Shown here: positions 1 to 9,031 of the stretch, one piece after another
How positions within the stretch are numbered: position 1 is the first letter of the stretch
Layout of the letters: each line of letters begins with the position of its first letter
DNA from: Chitinophagales bacterium
Lineage (GTDB): Bacteria; Bacteroidota; Bacteroidia; Chitinophagales; JADIYW01
NCBI GenBank assembly: GCA_020636535.1
Contig: JACJXT010000013.1
Span: 248,001-312,000, forward strand
Length of the DNA stretch: 64,000 nt
Direction: 5' to 3'
The notes under the pieces: generated by a model
What the model was told of the DNA's origin: nothing
Databases searched by the model: none
What the model saw: only the letters and a program-made list of their open reading frames with translations
Position numbers and translations under genes: made by a program

Positions 1-633
1 GACCAACTTTATTTTCCTCCAGTTGAAGATGCTGATAAAGAAGGACTATTAGCTGTTGGTGGTGATTTATCTCCTGAACGACTTTTGCTCGCTTATCAAT
101 CTGGAATTTTTCCTTGGTTTAATGAAGATGAAATTATTTTATGGTGGTCACCAAATCCTCGATTTGTATTATTTCCTAATCAATTGTACATCAGTAAAAG
201 CATGAGAAAAATCATTAAGCAAAATGTTTTTTCTTATACCATTAATCAAAATTTTGAAGCAGTTATCAATCAATGTGCTACCATTAACAGAAAAGACCAA
301 GAAGGCACTTGGATTACACAAGAAATGAAAAAAGCATATACAAAATTACATCAAATAGGTTATGCTCAAAGTGTAGAAGTTTGGCAAGATAACCATTTGG
401 TTGGTGGACTCTATGGTATTTTAATTGGTAACTGTTTTTTCGGCGAGTCCATGTTTCAAACAGTAAGCAATGCAAGTAAGTTCGGATTTATACAATTTGT
501 GCAACATTTAGAACAGTTAGGTGTTGTTATTATAGACTGTCAAATTCACACACAACATTTAGAAAGTTTAGGTGCTTCTTTTATAAATAGGAGTGAATTT
601 ATACACATACTACAAAAAAATATCCACAAATAA
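1..633 (+). CDS. aat: Leucyl/phenylalanyl-tRNA--protein transferase, 5' end cut by window
   Basis: The enzyme transfers Leu or Phe from aminoacyl-tRNA to N-terminal Arg or Lys of proteins, creating an N-degron for ClpS/ClpAP in the cytoplasm. The frame is open from base 1 and reads DQLYFPPVEDADKEGLLAVG, the conserved Aat N-terminal region, so probably only about ten residues are missing. Further family motifs are the GIFPWF stretch, WWSPNPRFVLFP, the EGTWITQEMKKAY segment and GNCFFGESMF. The gene ends at a TAA, and about 120 bases separate it from aceB. An internal TTG at 85 is not the start, because conserved sequence lies upstream of it. Family assignment is secure; only the start lies outside the window. 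Confidence 0.93.
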   Translation, partial: DQLYFPPVEDADKEGLLAVGGDLSPERLLLAYQSGIFPWFNEDEIILWWSPNPRFVLFPNQLYISKSMRKIIKQNVFSYTINQNFEAVINQCATINRKDQEGTWITQEMKKAYTKLHQIGYAQSVEVWQDNHLVGGLYGILIGNCFFGESMFQTVSNASKFGFIQFVQHLEQLGVVIIDCQIHTQHLESLGASFINRSEFIHILQKNIHK

Positions 634-668
634 AAAACAATGCATGCATTTAATCTTTTACTACACCT

Positions 669-689
669 ATGTTAAAAATCACTTAACAT
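669..689. promoter_or_regulatory. Palindrome upstream of the glyoxylate-shunt genes
   Basis: A perfect 7-bp inverted repeat, ATGTTAA-N7-TTAACAT, lies 64 bases before the aceB start codon. It is followed at 693-700 by TAACTTTC, a near match to the Bacteroidota -7 box TAnnTTTG. The placement fits an operator for a regulator of the glyoxylate shunt. That role is inference: no regulator gene is adjacent, and AT-rich DNA can form such repeats by chance. Confidence 0.35.
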
Positions 690-752
690 CTATAACTTTC
701 AAGCTATTAGATTATTCTTTATTTTCGTGCATCACAAAATAAAAAATATATT

Positions 753-2348
753 ATGTCAAATTTTCAAACACCAGAAGGCGTAAAAATTACAGGAGCATAT
801 AAAGATGCATATGCTTCAATTTTAACGACTGAAGCTCTAGATTTTTTAGCACATTTACATAGAAAATTCAATTCAAGACGATTAGAATTATTACAAAACA
901 GAGTAGAAAGGCAAAAATCTTTAGATGCTGGTGTTTTACCAGATTTTTTACCAGAAACAAAAGATATTAGAGATAGCGAGTGGACTGTAGCTTCTTGGCC
1001 AAGCGATATGAACGACAGAAGAGTAGAAATTACTGGTCCTGTTGACCGTAAAATGATAATCAATGCTTTAAATTCTGGTGCTAAAGTGTTTATGGCTGAT
1101 TTTGAAGACTCTAACTCTCCTACTTGGGAAAATAATATAGACGGACAAATTAACTTAAAAGATGCAGTTAGAAAAACGATTAGCTTTACTAACGAAGCTG
1201 GAAAATCATATCAATTAAACGATAATCCTGCTACACTTTTTGTTAGACCAAGAGGTTGGCATTTATTTGAAAAGCATGTTACTATTGATGGAGAACAAGT
1301 TAGTGGTGGAATTATGGACTTTGCTTTGTATTTCTTCCATAATGTAAAAGAAAGAATGTCGCAAGGTAGTGGTATTTACTTTTACTTACCTAAAATGGAA
1401 CATCACTTAGAAGCAAGATTATGGAACGATATTTTTGTAGAAGCTCAATCTATGTTGGGTATACCTAACGGAACAATTAAAGCGACGGTTTTAGTAGAAA
1501 CAATTATGGCTTCTTTCCAGTTAAATGAAATTTTATTTGAACTAAAAGATCACTCTGCTGGTTTAAATTGTGGTAGATGGGATTATATCTTTTCTTATAT
1601 CAAAAGACTAGTAAAAAATAATAATTTCCTAGTTCCAGACAGAGCTCAAGTTACAATGGGTGTTCATTTTATGAAATCGTATTCTGAGTTAGTCATTCAG
1701 ACTTGTCATAAAAGAGGTGCATTTGCAATGGGTGGAATGGCTGCACAAATTCCAATTAAGAATGATGAAGAAGCAAACAGAATTGCTTTAGAAAAAGTAA
1801 GAGCAGATAAAGAAAGAGAAGCTAAAGCTGGACACGATGGTACTTGGGTAGCACATCCTGCATTAGTTCCTATTGCAATGGATGAATTTAATAAGTATAT
1901 GCCTACACCAAATCAAATCTTTAATTTAAGAGAAGATGTACATGTAACAGCAGAAGATTTATTACAAGTTCCAGTTGGTACCATTACGATGACTGGTTTA
2001 AAAAACAATATTGATGTAGGTATTCAGTATTTAGAAGCTTGGTTAAGAGGAAATGGTTGCGTGCCAATTCACAACTTAATGGAAGATGCTGCAACAGCTG
2101 AGATTTCAAGAACGCAAGTTTGGCAATGGGTACATCATGAAGAGGCAAAGTTAGATGATGGTACTAAAGTTACGGCTGAAATGGTAAAAGACTTAATTGC
2201 TGCACAAAAACAAGCATATAAAGATGCTATGGGCGATGCTTACAACAACAGCAAATTCGATTTAGCGTCTAAAATGTTCGAAGAAATGTCATTAGACAAT
2301 GAACTAAAAGAATTTTTAACTTCAGAAGCATATCAATATATAGATTAA
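753..2348 (+). CDS. aceB: Malate synthase A
   Basis: It condenses glyoxylate with acetyl-CoA to malate, the second step of the glyoxylate bypass, in the cytosol. At 531 residues it has the usual length of malate synthase A. The catalytic-barrel features are visible: the GPVDRKMIINALNSGAKVFM region leading to ADFEDSNSPTW, then LFVRPRGWHL, the YFYLPKMEHHLEARLWNDIF segment, LVETIMASFQLNEILFEL and LNCGRWDYIFSYIK. The C-terminal part includes GNGCVPIHNLMEDAATAEISR. The ATG follows an A-rich leader with no Shine-Dalgarno. aceA follows 57 bases downstream on the same strand, so the two are very likely one operon for growth on acetate or fatty acids. Confidence 0.97.
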   Translation: MSNFQTPEGVKITGAYKDAYASILTTEALDFLAHLHRKFNSRRLELLQNRVERQKSLDAGVLPDFLPETKDIRDSEWTVASWPSDMNDRRVEITGPVDRKMIINALNSGAKVFMADFEDSNSPTWENNIDGQINLKDAVRKTISFTNEAGKSYQLNDNPATLFVRPRGWHLFEKHVTIDGEQVSGGIMDFALYFFHNVKERMSQGSGIYFYLPKMEHHLEARLWNDIFVEAQSMLGIPNGTIKATVLVETIMASFQLNEILFELKDHSAGLNCGRWDYIFSYIKRLVKNNNFLVPDRAQVTMGVHFMKSYSELVIQTCHKRGAFAMGGMAAQIPIKNDEEANRIALEKVRADKEREAKAGHDGTWVAHPALVPIAMDEFNKYMPTPNQIFNLREDVHVTAEDLLQVPVGTITMTGLKNNIDVGIQYLEAWLRGNGCVPIHNLMEDAATAEISRTQVWQWVHHEEAKLDDGTKVTAEMVKDLIAAQKQAYKDAMGDAYNNSKFDLASKMFEEMSLDNELKEFLTSEAYQYID

Positions 2349-2405
2349 TTGGAAACAGTATAAAAAATTAAATAAACAAAATATTATAAATTAAATAAAC
2401 AAATC

Positions 2406-3986
2406 ATGGGAAATTTATCGCAAACAACTTATGCTTCTGCTTTAGACACAGTTAAAGCACTAAAAGCAAAATTCGGTAATACTTGGGACGCTATTGAACC
2501 TGAATATGCAGGTAGAATGATCGTTCAAAATCGTTTCAAAACTGGTCTTGATATTGCAAAATATACAGCTGCTATTATGCGTAAAGATATGGCAGAATAT
2601 GATGCAGATTCATCAAAATACACACAATCATTAGGTTGTTGGCATGGTTTTGTTGCTCAACAAAAAATGATTGCAGTTAAAAAACATCACAAAACAACTT
2701 CAAAAAAATACCTTTATCTTTCTGGTTGGATGGTTGCTGCATTAAGATCTGAATTTGGTCCATTACCAGATCAATCTATGCACGAAAAAACTTCAGTTCC
2801 TGCACTTATCGAAGAAATTTATCAATTCTTAAAACAAGCAGATGCTGTTGAATTAAACGATTTATTTCGTCGTTTAGAAGCTGGTGAAGATGTTCAAGCT
2901 CAAATAGACAACTTTGAAACTCATGTTGTTCCTATTATTGCTGATATCGATGCTGGTTTCGGAAATCCAGAAGCTACTTACTTATTAGCTAAAAAAATGA
3001 TTGAAGCTGGTGCTTGTGCTATTCAAATTGAAAACCAAGTATCTGATGTAAAACAATGTGGACACCAAGATGGTAAAGTAACTGTACCTCATGAAGAATT
3101 TCATGCAAAATTAAATGCAGTTCGTTATGCTTTCTTAGAATTAGGTATTGATGATGGTATCATTGTTGCTCGTACAGACTCAGAAGGTGCTGGTTTAACA
3201 CAAACCATTCCTTATTCTCAACAAAAAGGCGATTTAGCTTCTCAATATATTAGTTTCTTAAAAACAGAAGAAATTGATATTGCTGATGCTAATGAAGATG
3301 ATGTTTTGATTAAAAAAGACGGAAAATTACATCGTCCTGCTCGTTTAGCAAGTGGATTATATGAATTTGCTCCAGGTACTAACATTGATAGAGTTGTTTT
3401 AGATTGTATTACAAGTTTACAAGCTGGTGCTGATTTATTGTGGATTGAAACACCAACACCACATGTTGGACAAATTGCTGCGATGATGAATAGAGTGAAA
3501 GAAGTAATTCCTAATGCAAAATTAGTTTATAACAATTCTCCATCTTTTAACTGGACACTTAATTTCAGAAAACAAGCATTTGATGCAATGGAACAAGAAG
3601 GCAAAGATATGTCGGCTTATGTTCGTGCAGAATTAATGGATGTTAAATACGACGAAACAGAATTAGCTAAAAAAGCAGATGATATGATTCGTACTTTCCA
3701 AGCAGATGCTGCTCGTGAAGCTGGTGTATTCCATCACTTAATTACATTACCTACTTACCATACAACTGCTTTACATATGAACGATTTATCTAAAGGATAT
3801 TTTGGCGATGAAGGTATGTTAGCTTATGTAAGCAATGTTCAAAGACAAGAAATTAGAAAAGGCGTTTCTTGTGTTAAACATCAAAGAATGGCTGGTTCTG
3901 ACTTAGGTGATGATCACAAAGAATTTTTTGCTGGCGACCAAGCGTTAAAAGCTGGTGGTGCAAAAAATACATCAAACCAATTCTAA
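2406..3986 (+). CDS. aceA: Isocitrate lyase
   Basis: It cleaves isocitrate to glyoxylate and succinate, the first step of the glyoxylate bypass. The protein has 526 residues, the longer form rather than the ~435-residue E. coli type. Visible features are PIIADIDAGFGNPEATYLLAK (Mg2+/substrate binding), the AIQIENQVSDVKQCGHQDGK stretch, which carries the catalytic KxCGH signature, and IIVARTDSEGAGL. The tail carries the KGVSCVKHQRMAGSDLGDDH segment typical of this long clade. It lies directly downstream of aceB and ends just before a hairpin repeat and a rho-independent terminator. It competes with isocitrate dehydrogenase (7763-9031) for isocitrate. Confidence 0.97.
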   Translation: MGNLSQTTYASALDTVKALKAKFGNTWDAIEPEYAGRMIVQNRFKTGLDIAKYTAAIMRKDMAEYDADSSKYTQSLGCWHGFVAQQKMIAVKKHHKTTSKKYLYLSGWMVAALRSEFGPLPDQSMHEKTSVPALIEEIYQFLKQADAVELNDLFRRLEAGEDVQAQIDNFETHVVPIIADIDAGFGNPEATYLLAKKMIEAGACAIQIENQVSDVKQCGHQDGKVTVPHEEFHAKLNAVRYAFLELGIDDGIIVARTDSEGAGLTQTIPYSQQKGDLASQYISFLKTEEIDIADANEDDVLIKKDGKLHRPARLASGLYEFAPGTNIDRVVLDCITSLQAGADLLWIETPTPHVGQIAAMMNRVKEVIPNAKLVYNNSPSFNWTLNFRKQAFDAMEQEGKDMSAYVRAELMDVKYDETELAKKADDMIRTFQADAAREAGVFHHLITLPTYHTTALHMNDLSKGYFGDEGMLAYVSNVQRQEIRKGVSCVKHQRMAGSDLGDDHKEFFAGDQALKAGGAKNTSNQF

Positions 3987-3995
3987 TATTCGTAG

Positions 3996-4017
3996 AGCGT
4001 CTCTCGTAGAGGACGCT
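3996..4017. repeat. Dispersed hairpin repeat, copy 1
   Basis: A short imperfect palindrome with arms around AGCGTCTCT and AGAGGACGCT and a CGT loop, ten bases after the aceA stop codon. Related copies occur at 24895-24920 and 58706-58731, sharing the order GTCTCT, a short variable centre, then AGGAC. Every copy is intergenic. The dispersed placement and hairpin structure resemble REP-type extragenic repeats. Confidence 0.65.
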
Positions 4018-4035
4018 ACTACAAAATACATTTTT

Positions 4036-4069
4036 AAAAAGACCTTGTATTATGCAAGGTCTTTTTTGT
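4036..4069 (+). terminator. Rho-independent terminator after aceA
   Basis: The stem AAGACCTTG/CAAGGTCTT, with a 7-base loop, is followed by a run of Ts. It lies about 50 bases after the aceA stop and ends the aceBA unit. Confidence 0.85.
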
Positions 4070-4173
4070 TTATTCTTTATTGTATTGTTTAGAGTTTCCG
4101 CTCGACAATGTCTGAAATAAATTTCTAACAGCACCAAAGTTTGGAACTTTGACAATGCTATTTTTATAAAAAC

Positions 4174-4204
4174 TTGTATCTTGTTCCATTATTCGTTAAC
4201 TTTG
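4174..4204 (+). promoter_or_regulatory. Bacteroidota-type promoter of the HigBA pair
   Basis: A TTG at 4174-4176, 20 bases of spacer, and TAACTTTG at 4197-4204 match the Bacteroidota -33/-7 consensus (TTTG, TAnnTTTG). Only four bases separate the -7 box from the GTG start, so the transcript should be almost leaderless. Confidence 0.6.
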
Positions 4205-4208
4205 TTTT

Positions 4209-4571
4209 GTGGAAGAAATAAGAAAAATCATTTTTTATAAAAACTACTTCTATGAATTCTTTAATGAACAATCAGAGAAAGTAAAATATAAAATTGATGA
4301 AGTACTATTTATAGTTACAGTAGTTGAGCGAATTCCAACTAAATTCTTTAAGAAAATAGAAAGCGTAAAAGGTTTATATGAAATAAGAATAAAATATGAA
4401 AGCAATATTTATAGAATCTTTTGCTGTTTTGATAAAGGTAAGCTCGTAATTTTATTTAATGGATTTCAAAAAAAATCTGAAAAAACGCCTACTAAAGAAA
4501 TTGAAAAAGCAATTAATATAATGAACGAATATTTTAATAAAAAAATAGAATTAAATGAATACAAAAAATAA
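4209..4571 (+). CDS. HigB/RelE-type toxin (Gp49-like family)
   Basis: This is a 120-residue protein of the phage-derived Gp49-like/HigB toxin family, ribosome-dependent mRNA interferases of type II toxin-antitoxin systems. The family's usual blocks are present: a variable N-terminus, VVERIPTKFFKKIESVKGLYEIRI in the middle, YRIFCCFDKGKLVILFNGFQKK, and a C-terminal helix TKEIEKAINIMNEYF. It is rich in Lys and starts with GTG. The antitoxin gene follows and overlaps it by 17 bases, the toxin-first order typical of HigBA. Family assignment is good. Toxicity is inferred from the family and gene pairing. Confidence 0.8.
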   Translation: MEEIRKIIFYKNYFYEFFNEQSEKVKYKIDEVLFIVTVVERIPTKFFKKIESVKGLYEIRIKYESNIYRIFCCFDKGKLVILFNGFQKKSEKTPTKEIEKAINIMNEYFNKKIELNEYKK

Positions 4572-4857
4572 TAATATTACTACTTTTGCTGAACATCTTG
4601 ACAAACAATATGGGAAAATTGGTACTGATAAAAGAACAGAGTTTGAAATTAAAGCAAAAGCATTTGCTATTGGCGAAGTAATAAAAGAAGAAAGGCGTTT
4701 AGCTAAATTAACACAAGAACAATTAGCTCAAAAAACAGGTACAAAAAAAAGTTTTATCTCTCGTATAGAAAATGGTCATAGTGATATACAGCTTTCAACT
4801 TTGTATAGACTATTAGAAATAGGTCTTGGAAAAAAAATATCATTGACAATATCATAA
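4555..4857 (+). CDS. HigA-type antitoxin, XRE-family helix-turn-helix protein
   Basis: This is a 100-residue protein with a C-terminal XRE/Cro helix-turn-helix at about residues 35-95. LTQEQLAQKTGTKKSFISRIENG is the DNA-contacting part, followed by LSTLYRLLEIGLGKKI. It overlaps the 3' end of the toxin gene, so the two are translated together. Antitoxins of this type neutralise the toxin and repress their shared promoter, here probably at 4174-4204. The N-terminal 30 residues (AEHLDKQYGKIGTDKRTEFE) match a common start of HigA-like antitoxins. Confidence 0.82.
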   Translation: MNTKNNNITTFAEHLDKQYGKIGTDKRTEFEIKAKAFAIGEVIKEERRLAKLTQEQLAQKTGTKKSFISRIENGHSDIQLSTLYRLLEIGLGKKISLTIS

Positions 4858-4901
4858 TTATTTCAATGCTATTCTATTTTTGATGAAAATATTTTATCGC
4901 G

Positions 4902-4997
4902 TCGTCATTCCGTAATTTTGAGTTCCGAACATTCGGAAGAGAAATATACGGAATCTATTAATATGAAAATAGCTTCCTACTTTCGTAGGAATGACGA
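4902..4997. repeat. REP-like intergenic inverted repeat
   Basis: TCGTCATTCC at 4902-4911 pairs with its exact reverse complement GGAATGACGA at 4988-4997. The interior holds a second palindrome, TTCCGAACATTCGGAA. The element fills the gap between the toxin-antitoxin pair and pabB. The CGTCATTCC end is a common end of extragenic repeats in this phylum. It has no coding potential. Confidence 0.6.
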
Positions 4998-5018
4998 AAA
5001 AAGTTAGAAAAATTGTTT

Positions 5019-6308
5019 ATGCGTACATTTTATTCATTAGACATAGCAAACATCGATTTATTCAAAGAAAAATTACTACAAATTAGTAAGCAGTTTAGTG
5101 ATGTATGTATATTAGAAAGCAATAACTATCCACACTATCCATATACGCATTTTGGAAATTTTATAGCACTCGATAGCTTACAAGTTTTTTCTTGCAAAAA
5201 CAAAGGTTTAGACGACTTACAACAATTCATCAATCAAACTAATGATTGGCTTTTTGGTTATATTGCCTACGATGTAAAAAACGAAATTGAACCTATTTTA
5301 TCGTCTACTAATTTCGATGGCATTTCTGCAGACAACATCAACTTTTTTCAACCAAAATATTTAATTAGTATAGAAAAAGACAAAGTGCTTTGTGGTGTAA
5401 TTTCAGAGTATCACTACGAAGAATTTATAGCACTTATCAATCAAAATATTTACAATGATGATACTATTGCGACTAATAAAATTGTACTTCAATCAAAAGT
5501 AGATAAACAATTATATATTAATACAATAAATACTATTAAAAAAGAAATACAAATTGGCAATATATACGAAATGAATTATTGCATGGAATGGTTTGCAGAC
5601 TATATCAACATCAATCCAGAAAATATATTTAAACAACTTAACCAAATTTCACAAGCACCATTTACCGCTTATTATAAATCGAAAGAAATTTATATGTTGT
5701 GTGCAAGTCCAGAACGATTTTTAAAAAAGCACAACGACATACTCATTACACAACCAATAAAAGGTACAAGAAAACGAAGTAAAGATTTAAATGAAGATGA
5801 ACAACTGAAACAAGAATTAGAACAACACAGTAAAGAAAGAGCAGAAAATATTATGATCGTCGATTTAGTACGAAATGACTTATCTAAAATTGCCAATAAA
5901 AGTACCGTTACAGTAGAAGAATTGTGTAAAATATATTCGTTTGAGCAAGTGCATCAAATGATATCTACCGTAACAGCTGAAGTAGACAATAGTGTTTCAT
6001 TTACTGAAATAATAAAAGCTATGTTTCCGATGGGAAGTATGACTGGTGCTCCAAAAATTGCAGCAATGCAAATTATAGAACAATTGGAAAAAACCAAGCG
6101 AGGCATTTATTCTGGAACGATTGGTTACATTACACCAAAAGGCAATTTCGATTTTAATGTAGTAATTCGTGGTATTATTTATAACAGTAAAAATAAATAT
6201 TTGTCAATTCAAACAGGCAGTGCTATAACCATAGACAGCATAGCAGAAAACGAATATGAAGAATGTCTACTTAAAGCCAAAGCAATGATGAGTGCGCTAA
6301 CTGAGTAA
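5019..6308 (+). CDS. pabB: Aminodeoxychorismate synthase component I
   Basis: It converts chorismate, with ammonia from a PabA glutaminase subunit, to 4-amino-4-deoxychorismate for folate synthesis. The protein has 429 residues from the ATG at 5019; a TTG two codons upstream is less likely. It belongs to the chorismate-binding (TrpE/PabB) family: GNIYEMNYCMEW, PIKGTRKRS, ENIMIVDLVRNDLSKIA, GSMTGAPKIAAMQIIE and RGIYSGTIGYI are all present. The Lys in PIKGT is the PabB hallmark; TrpE has PIAGT. No pabA or pabC is adjacent. The call is PabB rather than TrpE or isochorismate synthase, with good confidence. Confidence 0.88.
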   Translation: MRTFYSLDIANIDLFKEKLLQISKQFSDVCILESNNYPHYPYTHFGNFIALDSLQVFSCKNKGLDDLQQFINQTNDWLFGYIAYDVKNEIEPILSSTNFDGISADNINFFQPKYLISIEKDKVLCGVISEYHYEEFIALINQNIYNDDTIATNKIVLQSKVDKQLYINTINTIKKEIQIGNIYEMNYCMEWFADYININPENIFKQLNQISQAPFTAYYKSKEIYMLCASPERFLKKHNDILITQPIKGTRKRSKDLNEDEQLKQELEQHSKERAENIMIVDLVRNDLSKIANKSTVTVEELCKIYSFEQVHQMISTVTAEVDNSVSFTEIIKAMFPMGSMTGAPKIAAMQIIEQLEKTKRGIYSGTIGYITPKGNFDFNVVIRGIIYNSKNKYLSIQTGSAITIDSIAENEYEECLLKAKAMMSALTE

Positions 6309-6608
6309 CAAGATTATTAGAGTCAAGATATTTAGATGTTAGATTTTTTAGCAGTTATTACTAATTAATAAATATTTATACAATATTAAAATCGAGTTGG
6401 GGAATTGTAATTGATTTAAATATTGATGTACTAAACAATACTATACCAAAATCTACAGATATTATATTGGTCAATAATATCTATTTAAGAATTGATGATA
6501 CTATTTACAAATATCGATATCCAAATCTAGACTATATTAAAAAATCAAAAATCCTAACAATTTTCAAAATATCTCACCACTATAAAAAAAATAGTAATTT
6601 TGAAACCA
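6309..6608. other. Intergenic region, no gene called
   Basis: This is AT-rich DNA between pabB and the potassium channel. A + strand frame stays open from about 6370 into the channel gene region (for example DVLNNTIPKSTDIILVNN) but has no ATG, GTG or TTG at a sensible place and no recognisable homology. The last bases, TAATTTTG at 6595-6602, fit a -7 box six bases before the channel's ATG. Otherwise nothing identifiable. Confidence 0.4.
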
Positions 6609-7586
6609 ATGGCAAAAAGAATTGGCTTTAAAACATCTCGCTTAGAAGAAGAAAGAAACCGAAAAGATGATGGTTTTGGTACTAATGCAACCAACAACAG
6701 AGTTAGAATGATTCGTGCTGATGGCAGTTTTAATGTGCGTCGTAAAGGGCAGTCGTTTGGTGCATGGTTTAATATTTTTCATCGACTAACAACTATGAAA
6801 GCACTTCCTTTTATAGCTATTGTTGCTTTTACCTACTTTATAGTAAATCTATTATTTGCTATGATATACTATATTATTGGTACAGAATTTCTGAATGGCA
6901 TTCAATCGCAAACAAATTATATTCATCCATTTTGGAGTGCTTTTTTCTTTAGTAGCCAAACTTTAACAACAGTTGGCTACGGACATATCAGTCCAATTGG
7001 AATGATAACCAATGGTGTTGCAGCTGTAGAATCTTTACTTGGGTTGATGATGTTTGCAATTATTACAGGTTTATTATACGGAAGATTTAGCAGACCTACA
7101 CCAAAAATAAAATTCAGTAACAACATTATAATTGCACCTTATTTAGATATTAATGGTTTGATGTTTCGATTAATCAACGAACGCAACAATCAACTAATTA
7201 ATGTAAAAGCAGATGTTTCACTTTCTAGAAATGAAGTAGATAGCAATGGAAAAACGAGTAGAAAATACTACAATTTATCATTAGAACGAGAACTCATTAA
7301 ATTTTTTGCTACGAGTTGGACAGTAGTACATCCAATAACAGAAGACAGTCCATTGTATCAAGCAACACCAAAAAGCATTGCCGAATCAGATACAGAGATT
7401 CTTATTGCTATTGAAGGCATCAACGATACTTATGCAGATCCTGTACATGTAAGAATGTCGTATTTGTATAAAGAGTTTTTATGGAGCAAAAAGTTTGTTC
7501 CTATTTTATCAGACGAAGACAATACTTACATTGTAGACATCAACAAAATAGACGACATGATAGATGCACCATTAAATAGTTATTGA
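6609..7586 (+). CDS. Inward-rectifier potassium channel (KirBac-type)
   Basis: This is a tetrameric inner-membrane K+ channel of 325 residues from the ATG at 6609; a TTG three codons earlier overlaps the likely -7 box. Order: a cytoplasmic N-terminus; the first membrane helix at about residues 65-90 (MKALPFIAIVAFTYFIVNLL); the pore helix and selectivity filter in FFFSSQTLTTVGYGHISPIG; the second helix in VESLLGLMMFAIITGLLYG; then the cytoplasmic IRK domain beginning FSRPTPKIKFSNNIIIAPY. TVGYG is the canonical K+ filter. Kir-family channels are gated by their cytoplasmic domain. No regulatory partner is adjacent. Family assignment is secure; ligand and physiological role are unknown. Confidence 0.92.
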   Translation: MAKRIGFKTSRLEEERNRKDDGFGTNATNNRVRMIRADGSFNVRRKGQSFGAWFNIFHRLTTMKALPFIAIVAFTYFIVNLLFAMIYYIIGTEFLNGIQSQTNYIHPFWSAFFFSSQTLTTVGYGHISPIGMITNGVAAVESLLGLMMFAIITGLLYGRFSRPTPKIKFSNNIIIAPYLDINGLMFRLINERNNQLINVKADVSLSRNEVDSNGKTSRKYYNLSLERELIKFFATSWTVVHPITEDSPLYQATPKSIAESDTEILIAIEGINDTYADPVHVRMSYLYKEFLWSKKFVPILSDEDNTYIVDINKIDDMIDAPLNSY

Positions 7587-7762
7587 TGTAATACTTTCAC
7601 GAGGTGATGTTTCATTACAGTATAATAATAAATAGATGCTGAAACGAGTTCAGTATGGCAGTCAAATGACTAGCATCTAACTTAAAAAAGTCCAGTAAAA
7701 ACTAGCAATACTTTGCTCAATACTAAAAATTACAAGTAATCTTACGACTTAAAACGCTGTTG

Positions 7763-9031
7763 CTATTCCATATTCTTAATAATGGCATCGCCAAACTCAG
7801 AACATTTTAATAGTGTAGCATTGTCCATTAGTCGTTCAAAATCGTAAGTAACTGTTTTTGCTTCTATCGATTTTTCTATACCTTTTGTAATGAGTTTTCC
7901 TGCTTCTTGCCAGCCCATATAATCTAGCATCATTACACCAGACAATATTACAGAACTTGGATTTACTTTATCTAAGTTAGCATATTTTGGTGCAGTACCA
8001 TGCGTAGCTTCGAAAATTGCCATTCCAGTAATATAATTAATATTAGCACCAGGAGCAATACCAATACCTCCAACTAAAGCAGCTAAAGCATCAGAAATAT
8101 AATCGCCATTTAAGTTAAGTGTAGCAATTACATCATATTCGCTTGGTCTTAATATAATTTGTTGTAAGAAATTATCTGCAATAGCATCTTTTACTAGAAT
8201 TTTGCCTTCGCTCATTGCTTTTTTCTGAGCATCATTAGCTGCATCAATACCATCTTCTGCTAAAATTTCATCGTATTGAGCCCAAGTAAATACTTTATCG
8301 CCAAACTCTCTTGCAGCTAATTGATAACCCCATTCTTTAAATTTACCTTCTGTAAACTTCATGATATTACCTTTGTGAACTAGTGTAACACTTTTTCTGC
8401 CTTGAGCAATAGCATATTCAATAGCAGCTCTAATTAATCTTTCAGAACCTTCTAAAGAAACAGGTTTTATACCAATAGATGATGTTTCTGGAAATCTAAT
8501 TTTATCAGAAACACCCATATCGTTAATGATGAATTCTACAATTTTTTTTGCATCAGCAGTTCCTTGTAGCCATTCAATACCAGCATAAATATCTTCGGTA
8601 TTTTCTCTAAAAATAACCATATCTACTTGTTCTGGCACTTTAAAGTTAGATGGAACACCATTAAAATATCTCACAGGACGAACACAAGCATACAAATCTA
8701 ATAACTGACGCAAAGCCACATTCAAAGAACGAATTCCTCCACCAACTGGCGTAGTTAAAGGTCCTTTTATTGCTACTAAATGTTCTTTTATTGCTACCAA
8801 AGTTTCTTCAGGCAACCATTCTCCAGTTTGCTTATACGCTTTTTCTCCAGTTAAAACTTCTTTCCATTCAATTTTTCTTTCGCCACCATACGCTTTTTCT
8901 ACTGCTGCATCAAATACTTTTACCGATGCACTCCAAATATCTGGACCAATACCATCACCTTCTATAAATGGAATAATAGGATTGTTCGGAACTTGAAGTT
9001 GTCCATTCTGCATGCTAATTTTCTCTGCCAT
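7763..9031 (-). CDS. icd: Isocitrate dehydrogenase, NADP-dependent
   Basis: It oxidatively decarboxylates isocitrate to 2-oxoglutarate in the TCA cycle, making NADPH. With 422 residues it matches the E. coli-type homodimeric enzyme. Visible features: PFIEGDGIGPDIW near the N-terminus, GGGIRSLNVALRQLLDLYACVRPVRYF (substrate binding, with the Ser phosphorylated by AceK in enterobacteria), FRENTEDIYAGIEW, VHKGNIMKFTEG, the LNGDYISDALAALVGGIGIAPGAN segment, and ATHGTAPKYA. It is a single gene on the minus strand. It sits close to aceBA, the competing route. No aceK homologue is in the window, so how flux is divided is unknown. Confidence 0.95.
   Translation of the reverse strand: MAEKISMQNGQLQVPNNPIIPFIEGDGIGPDIWSASVKVFDAAVEKAYGGERKIEWKEVLTGEKAYKQTGEWLPEETLVAIKEHLVAIKGPLTTPVGGGIRSLNVALRQLLDLYACVRPVRYFNGVPSNFKVPEQVDMVIFRENTEDIYAGIEWLQGTADAKKIVEFIINDMGVSDKIRFPETSSIGIKPVSLEGSERLIRAAIEYAIAQGRKSVTLVHKGNIMKFTEGKFKEWGYQLAAREFGDKVFTWAQYDEILAEDGIDAANDAQKKAMSEGKILVKDAIADNFLQQIILRPSEYDVIATLNLNGDYISDALAALVGGIGIAPGANINYITGMAIFEATHGTAPKYANLDKVNPSSVILSGVMMLDYMGWQEAGKLITKGIEKSIEAKTVTYDFERLMDNATLLKCSEFGDAIIKNME

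Noticed and set aside
3874..4155. Minus-strand frame across the aceA end and the terminator
   Set aside because: It covers conserved aceA sequence, a terminator and repeats, and has no homology.
6370..6608. Possible small gene before the K+ channel
   Set aside because: The frame is open but has no start codon or recognisable protein features.
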